Source: a bacterium (GTDB taxonomy: Bacteria; Actinomycetota; Acidimicrobiia; Acidimicrobiales; Bin134). From it: a stretch of 46,526 nucleotides of DNA. The position numbers were made by a program, and so were the translations under genes. A model generated the notes under the pieces. That model saw nothing but the letters and a program-made list of their open reading frames with translations. It was not told the origin of the DNA and ran no database searches. The stretch lies in the NCBI GenBank assembly GCA_026709025.1, contig JAPOTT010000037.1:1-46526 (forward strand), read 5' to 3'. Shown here piece by piece: positions 32,691 through 42,700 of this stretch (the first letter of the stretch is position 1; each line of letters starts with the position of its first letter).

Positions 32691-34960
32691 GGCTCTCCTT
32701 TTGGCGTTTTAGGCGCGATCACGTATTTACCTGGACTGTTCAGAATAGGCTTAGTTGTTCTTCCTGAAGAATAGATGCTCTTTATGAGATCAAGGTGAGC
32801 TAAGACTCCATTAGAGCCGGTTGCATTGTTTGCGTAGGCTGCAAATGACCATGCGCGCGAGAGTTCGGTTTGTACTATTTTCTTTAAATCTTTGTCAGCT
32901 GTTTGTCCTTTCCAAAACATATTACTGGGAGGCAGTGCGATAAAGTCGTGGAGGATTGCACGAGGCTTATTAGGATGACGACGGAGTATACGACCTCGTC
33001 GTTGTACCCATTCTCGTTCCACGGTGGATGATGCGACCAAGAATGCCTCTTGAATACTAGGAATATCTACTCCTTCGTCGAGGACTTTTTTGGCTAGGAG
33101 TACCTGATAGCCACCTTCGGAGAATGTCTTTAGTGTATTTTCTAGGAGCGTACTGTTAGCCGTTGTCTCCTGAGTTACGGGTGCCCAGCGTACATTGTGT
33201 CGTGTAAGAATGTCAGCAATGTTATCAAACTGTTCTGGATTCTTAGCTGAAGCATACACTAAAGTATTCTTTAGTGAATGAATATCGCGATGGGTAAGTA
33301 CAGCTGAAATTAGAGGGATTTTAGATGTAGCAGTTTCGATTATCCGACGGCGCTTGATGAATAGAGTGGTAAGGTTTTGATTTTTCTCATCCTCATCGTC
33401 TTTTCGGAAAATCATGCGCCGTATACGTTCAGTAAGTTCTTCAAATTGATCTAGCTCTTCGCCGTCGAGGGTTGTGGCATGTACGTAGTAGTCATAGGGA
33501 ACTAAACAGAATCCGATGGCCTTGTCGAGACCAAATTTGTATACTGTGCTACCGAAAAAATTAAATATTTCCTCGGTACCGTCAGGGTCGTATTGGCGTT
33601 CTGGAGTTGCTGATAATGCAAGGCGACGCTCGAAAAAATCAGGTTTGTTGTTGATGAAACCTTCAGATCCTAAGGTATGAGCTTCATCACCGATTAGCAT
33701 TGTGGCTATGGAACGTGAAGCATTTTGAATATGGTTTGCTAGCGTATTTTGGAAAGCTTGGTTGCACAGTAGATTGTTGGTAATCACCGCGATGTGGGTG
33801 CCGCCAACGCTTACAGGTTGCAGGAATCTGGATATAGCGGTGTTAGTGTTAGAGGCTATAGTTGGGGTGGAAGCCTTAATGCCGAACCGCTCGATTTCCT
33901 GCTTCCATTGAATGATGAGGGGTGTAGATGGAGCGGACACGACGATCAGTAAGGGTGCATTCCCGAGGCGATCTTGAACCTGCGTTGCACAAATTAGCGC
34001 GGTGAGCGTCTTACCAGCTCCAGTGGCCATGGCAATGGTGCCCCGTTCAGGGTTTGGCTCAGACTCCCAAGCGTCTACGGCTTCTCCTTGGTGGGCATAG
34101 TTGCCGCTTCGCCAGTCAAGCCATTCTGGGATAACCATTCGTGGTAGCTCAGGGGTGGACTGGGGTGTGAATCTTGCCTGTAGCTCCTCAAGTGCTGTTC
34201 GGGAATCGGTGATCCGGGTGTTAGCAAGATACTCCGCTGTAGCCTCAAGATAGTTTTCTGGAGTGGGAGCGGATTCAGGAGCGGTTTTGATGATGTCGTT
34301 GCGTAAGGCATCAGGCATATCTAATGTACGCTCAATCCCTATGCTGCGCCCGTTCTCCCAATCATCAAGGATGCAGATGCCAGTTGCAACGCGGTCCTGT
34401 CCTCGCTCGTCCCATGAAACATCAACGTCCATGTGCTCGACCCCTGCTGTCAAACCTCGTCCAGTGGCATTGGCCGATCCTCGGACTAAAACTTGGTCTG
34501 TACCGTCGTCGAAGAGCCATATCTTGGGGTGGTAGTTGGAGTTAGGTTTTGGAACTGCTACACGGAGTCTGAGCTGGTTAGTAGCGATCATCCATGCCAT
34601 ACAGTCCAGAGCGTGGCGGCCGAGTGCAGAGGCATCTATCCGTCCATCTATGAAAACTCCAGCGATTCTGTGTACAGATTCTTCAGCAGACATGGATGAT
34701 GCTTCTTGGAGTGCTTGTCGCTCTTTGGCGTAAAGAAACGGGGCGACGGTAAAACATATCTGAGCAGGATTTGGTTTATTGAGGTATTCAGCTAAACCAG
34801 GGGCGAGTCGCTCAATCCACCCTGCGGTAAACCATCCGAACGCGCCTCTCACCCTCTTAGCACGCTGAAATCCAGGAATGAGAACTTGTGTGCCTATGTC
34901 GGCTTCAGGAAGTCGATATAGGCCAGGTTGAATCGCGTCTCCTGCTGTAAGCATGTTCAT
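32684..34960 (-). CDS. PLD-domain SF2 helicase, probable phosphorothioate-linked restriction enzyme
   Basis: 758 aa. An N-terminal phospholipase-D-like nuclease domain has H144-x-K146 in NYHPKIWLF and GSANATG (161-167). SF2 helicase motifs follow: ATGAGKT (312-318), DEAH (425-428), LSATPER, and motif VI QRRGRILRR. The PLD plus DEAD/DEAH architecture is known from enzymes annotated as phosphorothioation-system restriction proteins. It overlaps the upstream 736-aa gene by 4 nt. It most likely translocates on DNA and cuts unmodified DNA; this role is inferred from architecture and context. Confidence 0.8.
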   Translation of the reverse strand: MNMLTAGDAIQPGLYRLPEADIGTQVLIPGFQRAKRVRGAFGWFTAGWIERLAPGLAEYLNKPNPAQICFTVAPFLYAKERQALQEASSMSAEESVHRIAGVFIDGRIDASALGRHALDCMAWMIATNQLRLRVAVPKPNSNYHPKIWLFDDGTDQVLVRGSANATGRGLTAGVEHMDVDVSWDERGQDRVATGICILDDWENGRSIGIERTLDMPDALRNDIIKTAPESAPTPENYLEATAEYLANTRITDSRTALEELQARFTPQSTPELPRMVIPEWLDWRSGNYAHQGEAVDAWESEPNPERGTIAMATGAGKTLTALICATQVQDRLGNAPLLIVVSAPSTPLIIQWKQEIERFGIKASTPTIASNTNTAISRFLQPVSVGGTHIAVITNNLLCNQAFQNTLANHIQNASRSIATMLIGDEAHTLGSEGFINNKPDFFERRLALSATPERQYDPDGTEEIFNFFGSTVYKFGLDKAIGFCLVPYDYYVHATTLDGEELDQFEELTERIRRMIFRKDDEDEKNQNLTTLFIKRRRIIETATSKIPLISAVLTHRDIHSLKNTLVYASAKNPEQFDNIADILTRHNVRWAPVTQETTANSTLLENTLKTFSEGGYQVLLAKKVLDEGVDIPSIQEAFLVASSTVEREWVQRRGRILRRHPNKPRAILHDFIALPPSNMFWKGQTADKDLKKIVQTELSRAWSFAAYANNATGSNGVLAHLDLIKSIYSSGRTTKPILNSPGKYVIAPKTPKGEPW

Positions 34961-37167
34961 AGACCTCTCCGACGCTTTTTCATCCGTTCAAGGATGTCCT
35001 GAGCCTTGTTGGGATTACAGGTATCATGTTCTTGTGTTGTCGCTGGAGAGAAGAGATATGTTTGTGAGGTTGATTGCTTCAGAGTTACTCCTGAGGGTTC
35101 AAGAATAAGTTGTACTCGATGACCTTCTTCGGCTCCGAGTAGTCTTAATGGCTCGGACAGGTAGCCGAGTGATGCTCCAGCTAGCGATGACAGCGACCAC
35201 CCCACAGACAATGGCCCGCAACCTTTTGGGGCTAAGACAGGGATTCTCGTTTTGCCGTCAGGCTCGCATCCGAGGACTTTGGCAATTTCTGGGGGCATAC
35301 CAACCAAGCTGTAGCCTTCGAAGTAGCGCGCTTCGACTTTGAAACTCCAAAAAGGATGTCCCTCAGTTGTTCGACCGTGGACAACATCGTCAAGGTCTCG
35401 TAGTTTGAGCGAGGAGGGATCAGCGAGGCTGACAAAGTCATCTTGAATATTAAATCGATTTGATTTTGCGTATGCAATGACGCTGCCGGGACTCACGTCG
35501 AACATTCTTGGGAGTTCTTCGAGGAGTCTGTTTAGGCGGGTTGAGCCGCCGTCTTCTTTGATGCGCTGGATTATCTCGGCGGGTATGCCTTCGTATTCGT
35601 CCTCTACCCACTCGGTGAGGCCCCAGCGGTGCTTATCTGCTCTTACAACATCAGATAGTAGAGAAAGTTGTGCTCCCGCTCGGTCGGGCTTCAGGCAGCT
35701 GAGTTCACCGATCTCTTCTTTTGTTGCAGGGCGACCAATGGCTAACAGGGCAGCCTTAGTTCTGGCCTTCTGGGTATCTCGAAGGGCAAGATGGCTGCTT
35801 AGTCGGAACAGGCCAGATTGCTCTAGGAGTGCATCCCAATACTGAAGCCAGTTGTCGCTGGGGAGACAGGATTGGAGTGCAATCTCATCTATAAGGCCAA
35901 TATCATCTGCTAGAGAGTTAGCTTTTGTTTTGAGTTCTCTGATGGTATTTGCGAACGCTGGGGTTACGCAGAGGTCGTCAGTGCATGAGTAATCCAATTC
36001 TTGCTGAATTAGATGGCGGGCCATTTTTGATAAGACTGAATTGTGATCTGCCAAATCGTTATCTGCAGAGTTGGTGTTGGTGGGGAAGATGCCTGAGATT
36101 GCCTTTTGCAATTTTTGCCGAGATGTGATTGGCCCAAGTTCTTGGCGAATCTGCATCGCTAGTACACCCATCTGGCAGTTCACCGCTAGGCCAGAGATTG
36201 AGGGATGGTTGAGGCGGCTTTCAACCCTCTTTTCTATCTGACGAATTCGTTCGCGAGTGAGGTTTGTTTCTTGCCCCAATTCTTCGAGGGTTAGCGGATC
36301 TGGTGTGAGAAGTCGTTTTGTAAGAATTAACTGCTCTCTATCTGACAGCGACCCTGAGAATTCATTCAGAGATCCAAGAACTTTTCGGGGTAGGTTTAGT
36401 TCGCCAATGAGGCCATCTAGAGGTATTGACTCTAGGTAGTTCGTCATTCCCAGTTCGGTGGCCAATCCTCCGAGGTTGCTGCTCACTGCATCCGCTAATG
36501 TCTGCGTACCGTTAATCTGTGAGGCGGCAGTGAGCAGCCTTCTGAGTACGACAGATGCTGAGGCCCAGGCAATGTCGGCGGGATCGGGAGGCTCTGGTGG
36601 GAGTTGGGCAGGTGGTGCAGCATGAGAGGAGAGCGCAACAGCCGACTTTAGGTAGGGATTAGTTAGTGCTGGATTTTGAAAATATCCGCTGCTCTGAGCT
36701 GCTTCGACAACACACATCAAATCCAGAAGCGAAATCAAGCCAAAATGATTAATTCTCAGGAACTCTCCAACGGTCATCTCATCTACAGGAGAAGGCTCCA
36801 AATTGAAAGGTTCCAATGATGATGGTGCTTTTACATTCAGTTTTCTCCGAAGGCAGTTCAGAGTACGGACTCGAAACGGGCATTGCAGCAGCAGGTTGGT
36901 ATTCAGCCCTACAGGGATTGCAACATGGTAGTCGGGAGGGGGAGAAATCCGGTTTGCCATTTGCACTAGCGCATCGTGCTCCTGCTTCTCCAATGGCGTG
37001 CTTCTGTGCTCCCAAAGGGTTTCCAGATCACCGAGAGTCAGCAGTCTTGCTCCCGAAGCAGGGAGTCTTTGCAGAGCCAGAGGCAGACGAGTGGCTTGAT
37101 ACATATCGAAATACCACCGAGGCAAAATCGGTGTCGGCGGACTCCCCCAAGGCGCGATACCGACCAT
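34957..37167 (-). CDS. Protein with alpha-CTD-like and sigma-region-4-like domains
   Basis: 736 aa. Residues 92-155 resemble the RNA polymerase alpha C-terminal domain: FRVRTLNCLRRKL then MTVGEFLRINHFGLISLLDL. Residues 276-320 read like sigma-70 region 4: LTLEELGQETNLTRERIRQI. A later winged-helix-like stretch (about 480-560, RPATKEEIGELSCLKPDRAG) adds another DNA-binding candidate. No catalytic motif is seen. It is the first gene of the helicase/SMC group, after a 56-bp gap from the DndB-like gene, so an internal promoter is possible. A DNA-recognition subunit of the restriction complex is the likely role; a transcription factor for the island is the alternative. Confidence 0.7.
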   Translation of the reverse strand: MVGIAPWGSPPTPILPRWYFDMYQATRLPLALQRLPASGARLLTLGDLETLWEHRSTPLEKQEHDALVQMANRISPPPDYHVAIPVGLNTNLLLQCPFRVRTLNCLRRKLNVKAPSSLEPFNLEPSPVDEMTVGEFLRINHFGLISLLDLMCVVEAAQSSGYFQNPALTNPYLKSAVALSSHAAPPAQLPPEPPDPADIAWASASVVLRRLLTAASQINGTQTLADAVSSNLGGLATELGMTNYLESIPLDGLIGELNLPRKVLGSLNEFSGSLSDREQLILTKRLLTPDPLTLEELGQETNLTRERIRQIEKRVESRLNHPSISGLAVNCQMGVLAMQIRQELGPITSRQKLQKAISGIFPTNTNSADNDLADHNSVLSKMARHLIQQELDYSCTDDLCVTPAFANTIRELKTKANSLADDIGLIDEIALQSCLPSDNWLQYWDALLEQSGLFRLSSHLALRDTQKARTKAALLAIGRPATKEEIGELSCLKPDRAGAQLSLLSDVVRADKHRWGLTEWVEDEYEGIPAEIIQRIKEDGGSTRLNRLLEELPRMFDVSPGSVIAYAKSNRFNIQDDFVSLADPSSLKLRDLDDVVHGRTTEGHPFWSFKVEARYFEGYSLVGMPPEIAKVLGCEPDGKTRIPVLAPKGCGPLSVGWSLSSLAGASLGYLSEPLRLLGAEEGHRVQLILEPSGVTLKQSTSQTYLFSPATTQEHDTCNPNKAQDILERMKKRRRGL

Positions 37168-37223
37168 TTCAACCCCTAATAACTGGTGTTTGATTGATTA
37201 TGAAAGCTTGTGAATCCATTGAA

Positions 37224-38486
37224 TCAGTCATTTATGATAGGTTCAGCCAATTTACCTATTCCACCTTGACTTATATAGCGGTCTTTCAAGTCAACGATTT
37301 CTTGCTCTGTGAAGTCATTACCAAGCCAATATGCAATAACTCTGGAAGCATAATTCACAGTTGTTTTGCCTGCTCCTACTCTGTCACCATTCATCAGAAC
37401 TTGTTGCCATCTGCCATCGTCAGTTCGCCAACTTAATTGATTAGCACGCTTGCATGCATCTTCAAGGCTCATTTTAGCGCCATCTTTACTTTCTTGACGC
37501 AATAATACTAATCCTTGTACTAGTGCCCATTGGGCGATAGGTTTTCCTAAAAGATAATCTGATCGTATTTCTCTTCGCCTATTATCTCCTGTTTCACTTG
37601 GGTCTTGTAGTGCATCAGTGAATAAATTAATTGAAGAGCATATTGTATCCCAAAAAACTTTTGCGTCTTGCCTCATAATTTTTTGTTTAGATTTATCAGG
37701 CAAAGATTCAACGTTGATTTTGCCATGTGTATCTTCAAGAAAATATTTTGTACTCTCATACAGTGTTGATAAAGTTGTGAACTCTCTAGCACGAGTTGTT
37801 AAGGTATTACTAGTAGCATTGACTAATTCATATGGAATCGCATTATCTGTGCCGATAACAGCTTCGCGGACTATTACAGCTACAATATCATCATCAGCAG
37901 TTATTAGATTCTCGGTTTTTGTAGTTCGCTTAGCATAGCGATTAACTTTATTAAATATTTTACGAGATTTCTTTGCATCATGTTTGATTAGTATCAAAGT
38001 ACATACATCTTGAGCAATATGTGTTGCTGGTTGTAAACCTTGTATCGGTTGTGATTTCTCATCTTTACCAGTGATTGCAAATTGTAATGCTGCTAGTCGA
38101 TGTTGGCCATCTAGTGGCACAAGTATTTCGCTACCTGAGAATGTTAAGAAACCAAAGTCATTGGCAGCTGTCCTATACAGAGATGGCACTTTATCCTTGT
38201 ATACTCTAGAAAGAGGTTCAAATTCAAGATCGTCAGCGTACAGCATAGTCACAATGAATGCTCCAAAGAACCTATCTTCATCTTCAGCAAGGTATGGGGC
38301 AATCTGGCGTTTTACACGACCATATTGGATTTCTCGCTGGTACCTTTCTTCAATGCTTAGGTCTTCCCATTCTTCGATATCTCGAGGAATTTTTAATCTA
38401 TTAGTTACATCTTCAGCCTTCATCGTTACAATGTAGTATTCTGTTGAACCGAAGGTTCCCTTCATTGCAGGTAGTACTGATGCCAT
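37224..38486 (-). CDS. dndB: DndB-like DGQHR protein
   Basis: 420 aa with an AAGGAG ribosome-binding site. The defining motif DGQHR is at 126-130 (ILVPLDGQHRLAAL), followed by KVNRYAKRTTKTENLI as in DndB. DndB is a DNA-binding repressor of dnd genes and, in some reports, a phosphorothioate-sensing factor. SspE also has a related DGQxR domain, but its nuclease domain is missing here. The gene is clearly AT-richer than sspABCD, which suggests separate origin. Confidence 0.8.
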   Translation of the reverse strand: MASVLPAMKGTFGSTEYYIVTMKAEDVTNRLKIPRDIEEWEDLSIEERYQREIQYGRVKRQIAPYLAEDEDRFFGAFIVTMLYADDLEFEPLSRVYKDKVPSLYRTAANDFGFLTFSGSEILVPLDGQHRLAALQFAITGKDEKSQPIQGLQPATHIAQDVCTLILIKHDAKKSRKIFNKVNRYAKRTTKTENLITADDDIVAVIVREAVIGTDNAIPYELVNATSNTLTTRAREFTTLSTLYESTKYFLEDTHGKINVESLPDKSKQKIMRQDAKVFWDTICSSINLFTDALQDPSETGDNRRREIRSDYLLGKPIAQWALVQGLVLLRQESKDGAKMSLEDACKRANQLSWRTDDGRWQQVLMNGDRVGAGKTTVNYASRVIAYWLGNDFTEQEIVDLKDRYISQGGIGKLAEPIIND

Positions 38487-38495
38487 TGTTACTCC

Positions 38496-38861
38496 TTAAG
38501 TGTATTGTATATTAGTTACAGGTTGGAATTTGTTGATATAATATTTTTCTAGTTCATCAATTCTTGATTGAATTTCAATAATCAAGAATGATATTCGTAT
38601 ATCTGACCCTGTTGCTGTTATCCAGTCTGATAAGTATTCATTGTGCGAGCCTTTCCAGTGTTGCTTTAGTCGTTCTGATATAATCTGCTTTTTAGCTTGC
38701 CCAACATAAAGGCATCTTTTGTGATACCATAAGCCATAGAGTCCGTGTGCTTTGGGAATCTTATCTAAACTGGTCAGTTTGAAAGCCAACTGGTGATGGT
38801 ACGGTTGCCACTCAATCTGTAGCCCATTAATCAGAGCATCTCCATGAAGATTGTTATTCAT
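38496..38861 (-). CDS. GIY-YIG nuclease-fold protein
   Basis: 121 aa from ATG 38861, overlapping the sspD stop by ATGA. The GIY-YIG core is visible as G40-L-Y (HGLYGLWYHKRC), YVG at 52-54 and the helix with R64 (ISERLKQHW). A Glu-bearing helix follows (RIDELEKYYINKFQP). It is a single-domain protein. Coupling to sspD suggests a nicking or restriction role in the phosphorothioate system. It is AT-rich like the dndB neighbour. Confidence 0.75.
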   Translation of the reverse strand: MNNNLHGDALINGLQIEWQPYHHQLAFKLTSLDKIPKAHGLYGLWYHKRCLYVGQAKKQIISERLKQHWKGSHNEYLSDWITATGSDIRISFLIIEIQSRIDELEKYYINKFQPVTNIQYT

Positions 38862-39721
38862 AGGGCGCATACTGTGCAGGGGGTGGTGTTGTCGTCTTCG
38901 TCTAGGACATCGGCTAGGGCTTCTATTAGGGGGAGGTTGGGGCGGGTTTTGGCGGTGCGGGCTAAAGATGTTTCGTGGCGTTGGAGGATTTCATCTCGTC
39001 TGTCGCGGAGTTGTACGAGGGTTTCTCCGCCAGACCATGTGTATTGGCGGCCCTTCATAGCTTGATCACCGAAGTCGGCATCGCCAGCTACTCCAGCATC
39101 TTGGAGCACCTTTTGTTCGATGGCTACTGCCCTTTCAAACAATTCGGGGTGACGGTCGGCTAGGCCAATCCATTCGGCTTTGCGCTGGTAGAAGCAGAAA
39201 TAGCAGCCCGATCTGGTGCGCCATTCGTAGTAGTCGGGTAGGCCAATCCCAGCATCGCTGAGTATCCGCATAACGCCTTCGTGGTCGATACCATCTTCTA
39301 CAAACGGGAAGCGGCTCTCAATGTTGGGTTTGGTAGAGACGTACCCTTTGCGGTTGGCCTCATCGGCTCGTATCGCCACATAAGACACCGTTGGGTAGTC
39401 GCTGATCCAGTGCTCCATCGGTTTGATTTTCATGTTTGTGGTACACCAGCGCATTTGCGGCGAAGGCAGCGTGCCTCGGAACATCTCGAACCAGTGATCA
39501 AAACCCCGCTCGGCGTTGAGGCGAGCTATGGGTTTGCCCAAGATCACTTCTAAACGGGCTAGGAACTCATAAGTTTCGGGAAGCTCAGCACCTGTATCGC
39601 AAAAGAAGTACTCCATATTGGGCACACGGTTTTTCAAGTACACCGCTAGAGCGCTGGAATCCTTACCCCCAGAGATGCCACAGATGTGGCGGGTATTACC
39701 GTTTGAAGTTAGCTCAGCCAT
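38858..39721 (-). CDS. sspD: SspD/DndC-type PAPS-reductase-like sulfur transferase
   Basis: 287 aa from ATG 39721 (an earlier ATG at 39742 is inside sspC). The ATP-binding PP-loop SGGKDS is at 17-22, with FFCDTGAELPE, RWCTTNMK and SGCYFCFYQRK, the cysteines expected to carry an Fe-S cluster. It activates the phosphate backbone with ATP so that sulfur can be inserted. It overlaps sspC by 8 nt and the GIY-YIG gene by 4 nt. Confidence 0.85.
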   Translation of the reverse strand: MAELTSNGNTRHICGISGGKDSSALAVYLKNRVPNMEYFFCDTGAELPETYEFLARLEVILGKPIARLNAERGFDHWFEMFRGTLPSPQMRWCTTNMKIKPMEHWISDYPTVSYVAIRADEANRKGYVSTKPNIESRFPFVEDGIDHEGVMRILSDAGIGLPDYYEWRTRSGCYFCFYQRKAEWIGLADRHPELFERAVAIEQKVLQDAGVAGDADFGDQAMKGRQYTWSGGETLVQLRDRRDEILQRHETSLARTAKTRPNLPLIEALADVLDEDDNTTPCTVCAL

Positions 39722-42700
39722 GTTCAACTCCCACATAGGCATTTTCTTGGTGCTGTTCAGCCAGCACTTCTTGGCCGATCAGGGCCATCGCCGCGTTATG
39801 TACTCCTGCGCCCGGGCCCACCACGCGTTCGGCTTCGGTAACGAAGTGTTGCCACGCCTCGCGCAAGTCAGATTGTTGGGCAGCTTCTAGGGTTAGCAGA
39901 CGGGCATGTTCAGCACCGTTGGCTTGTGTGAAGGTAACTCGTAAGCCAACGGGTGTGCCGTTTGCTGAGCGGTTTTGGTGACCATCGTTGCCATACAGGG
40001 CGACTAAGCGTTCAAAAGCTGCCATTTGCTGGGGCAACTCGCACATAAAACGGCGTTTATCTTCGTCACTCCATTCGTAGGGTGACTTTTTGGAAACAAC
40101 AGTGGCGATGGTTAACATCCACCCGGTGTCTTCGTCGGTTCCGTTATTAGCTAGAGCCAACACGAAGGGGCGCATTTCGGCAGTCAAAGCATCTGGATCA
40201 ATTACCGAGGCACGTTGCATCAACTCTTGGCGGCTGCCCGCACCGCTGCAAGACAACAGCAACTGTAAAGCCTCTTGCATCAGCTGTTGAGATACATTCT
40301 CGATATTTGACAGCGCTACAACAACACGGGCCGCGTAAGCATCGGTTGTAGAATTGAGTTGGTTGGTAGCGTTTTTGTTAGCCGCGATCTCAGCAAAACC
40401 GAGGGCCTCGGGCAGGGTTGTGAACAAAAGCTCATCGGGTTCTACCGCAGTTAGGAGCGCATCTCGCACAGCTAGCGATGCGGCATCCAAACTTTTGGTT
40501 CTTTGGGTATGGTTGTCTAGCTTGCGGGCTCTGGAAATGAGATGCCGTGCTACTAACAGCACGCTGTTTGGTTGATTGTTGGCACCAGCATGAGCTTGGA
40601 TGCCGAGATGCTGCATCAACGCGTCTAACGCCTTGCGGCGAGAACCCTTTGAGCTAGCGAAGTGCTTTATCTCAAAAAAGCCGGGGTTCTTCACCATCCG
40701 TTCGGCCATGTCCAACGTGAGGTGGGGTTTGAAGGTGCCGTGTTCGTAAAGTGCGATCTCGCTTGCGTGGGCTAAGAGTGCCGCAACAACCAACACCGGC
40801 ACTACGCCCGCTTTCATTCCAATCGGTGGAGAGCGCAAAGCGGCCGAGATGTCGCCTAGGTTCACCCTCTGATGGCGAGCCCGGTTTATTTCAGCTTCCA
40901 GTAAATCCCACGCTGGCAACAGTGAGGAGGCGGTGGTGTTGGCACCTCCTTGAGGGGCACCAAACTCTATATTGTCTTTAGAAAGCGCTCGTTTGTGTAT
41001 CTGTGTGCGAGACAACAGGGCCTTATACATGGCAACTTCGGGGCCGAATCCAGTTAAGCCCAAATTGGGTTGGTGACCGTTTGTGAGCATGGCCTCTATG
41101 AGTAAGCGACGGGCCTTAGCACCCTGGGTGGTGAGTTCGGTACGGTTCAACATCTCGTTGGGCACTCTTGGAGATTGGTGGTAGCTGCGATCTGCTGCAT
41201 CGGAAACTGCTGCGCTAGCCCGTGTTGCTTGCAGGTTGAGCGGCGTTTCATCATCTAGCAGTAGCCATTGGCAGGATTTGTTGCCAAAGGCTTCAAAAAC
41301 TGCTTTTTGGAAATGGCTTTGAGCTAGGGCCATGCGCTCGCTTAGTTCTTGGCGGGCTACCCAATCCAGATTAAGATCGCTGCTGGCCAAAATGTCGGTA
41401 AGCATTCCTAGTTCTTGAGCAGCCACTTCTAGACGTTCCAAAAGCTCGGGTTTGGGAATGGCCGTGACCACTGGTTTGGCACCATCGGGAGGCACACCAA
41501 CAAGCATGGGGGCCTCGTTGCCCTCGATTAACCAGAGCACCTCTCCGTCATAAGGAGAAAAGGCATCTGGCGGTTCAGCTTTGTGGTTGCTAGTTGCATA
41601 GCGAGATGAGAACACCCGCAAGCAGTCGTATTGGGCGCTGTGGCGGGCGGCCACAATGGGCGGGGGAGTATGGACTTTTTGAAGAACCTCAAGTAGGGGT
41701 TGTTGTTTGATTTGTTGGCGGGCTTGTTCGGCGAGTTGGTTGATGTTGATGTCTGTGCCTTGCCAGATGCGGTACTCATCGGCGAACTCACGGTGGGTAA
41801 CTAGGCCGCTTGCACACAGTTCTGAGATGGCATCGTTCGCATTCGGGTGGGCAATTTTTAGCACTTGCTCAGAGGCGCGGATTGGGCCTGATGTGGATAC
41901 CAAGTTGAGCACAGCAATGGTTTTGGCCAACTTGGCATGAGTTTCGGAGAGGCCATGAGCATCGCGGAGCCGAGTGGTGATTTCAACCCAACGACTGTTG
42001 GCGGATGCGAGAGACGACAACCCGGCAGATTGGGTGAAGTAGTCGTACAGAGCATCTAGGCCGAGCGTTGGCAACGCTGCACGGGCGGGCAAGGCTGTGG
42101 AGGCTAGGTATCCGTTGGGCCCGGCCATCTCTGGGCCGGCCAAGAACGAGAACAAGGTGCGCTCATGTTGTCCGTAGCGTTGGCATAGCTCCGACAAAAC
42201 CACTGCTGTGAGCGGATGAAGTGGCCAGCATGCGGCCACCGTTTCAGGAGAGCCAAGATCTGTAACGCCCAGTGAACGCATGGTTTGGGCCATGGGCTTG
42301 GCCCAGCGAGCAATACGGCCTTGCAGTTTTGTATCTGCCACGTTGAACACCGACCTGATTAGGGCTCGGGTTTGTTCGGGTGATTCCACATAGGCCACAT
42401 CTTCAAAGCGGCCCTGCACTTTGGCCCACTCACGGCGCTGCTGAGTATCGGCACCGTTTAGGTAGTCACTCAGAGACTGATGTTGCAGAGTTAAAATAAA
42501 TATGGGTAGGCCATTGCCTTGAGCAGCCTCGGCTAGTTGTTGCAAAAGATATGGGTCGGTGCTGGTTTGGATGAAGCCGTTTTGAGAGGTGGTTGGAACT
42601 ACAGAAGAACCACTAAGGGCTTCTAGGTTCTTGCCGAACTCGTCTATCACCAACAGCAAAGGGGCATCGGCGGCTAGGCAGCGCGCTATTTCTAGTAAAG

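Noticed and set aside
37224-38486. SspE (phosphorothioate-sensing nuclease)
   Set aside because: A DGQHR motif is present, but there is no C-terminal HNH/DUF1524-type nuclease and the length suits DndB.
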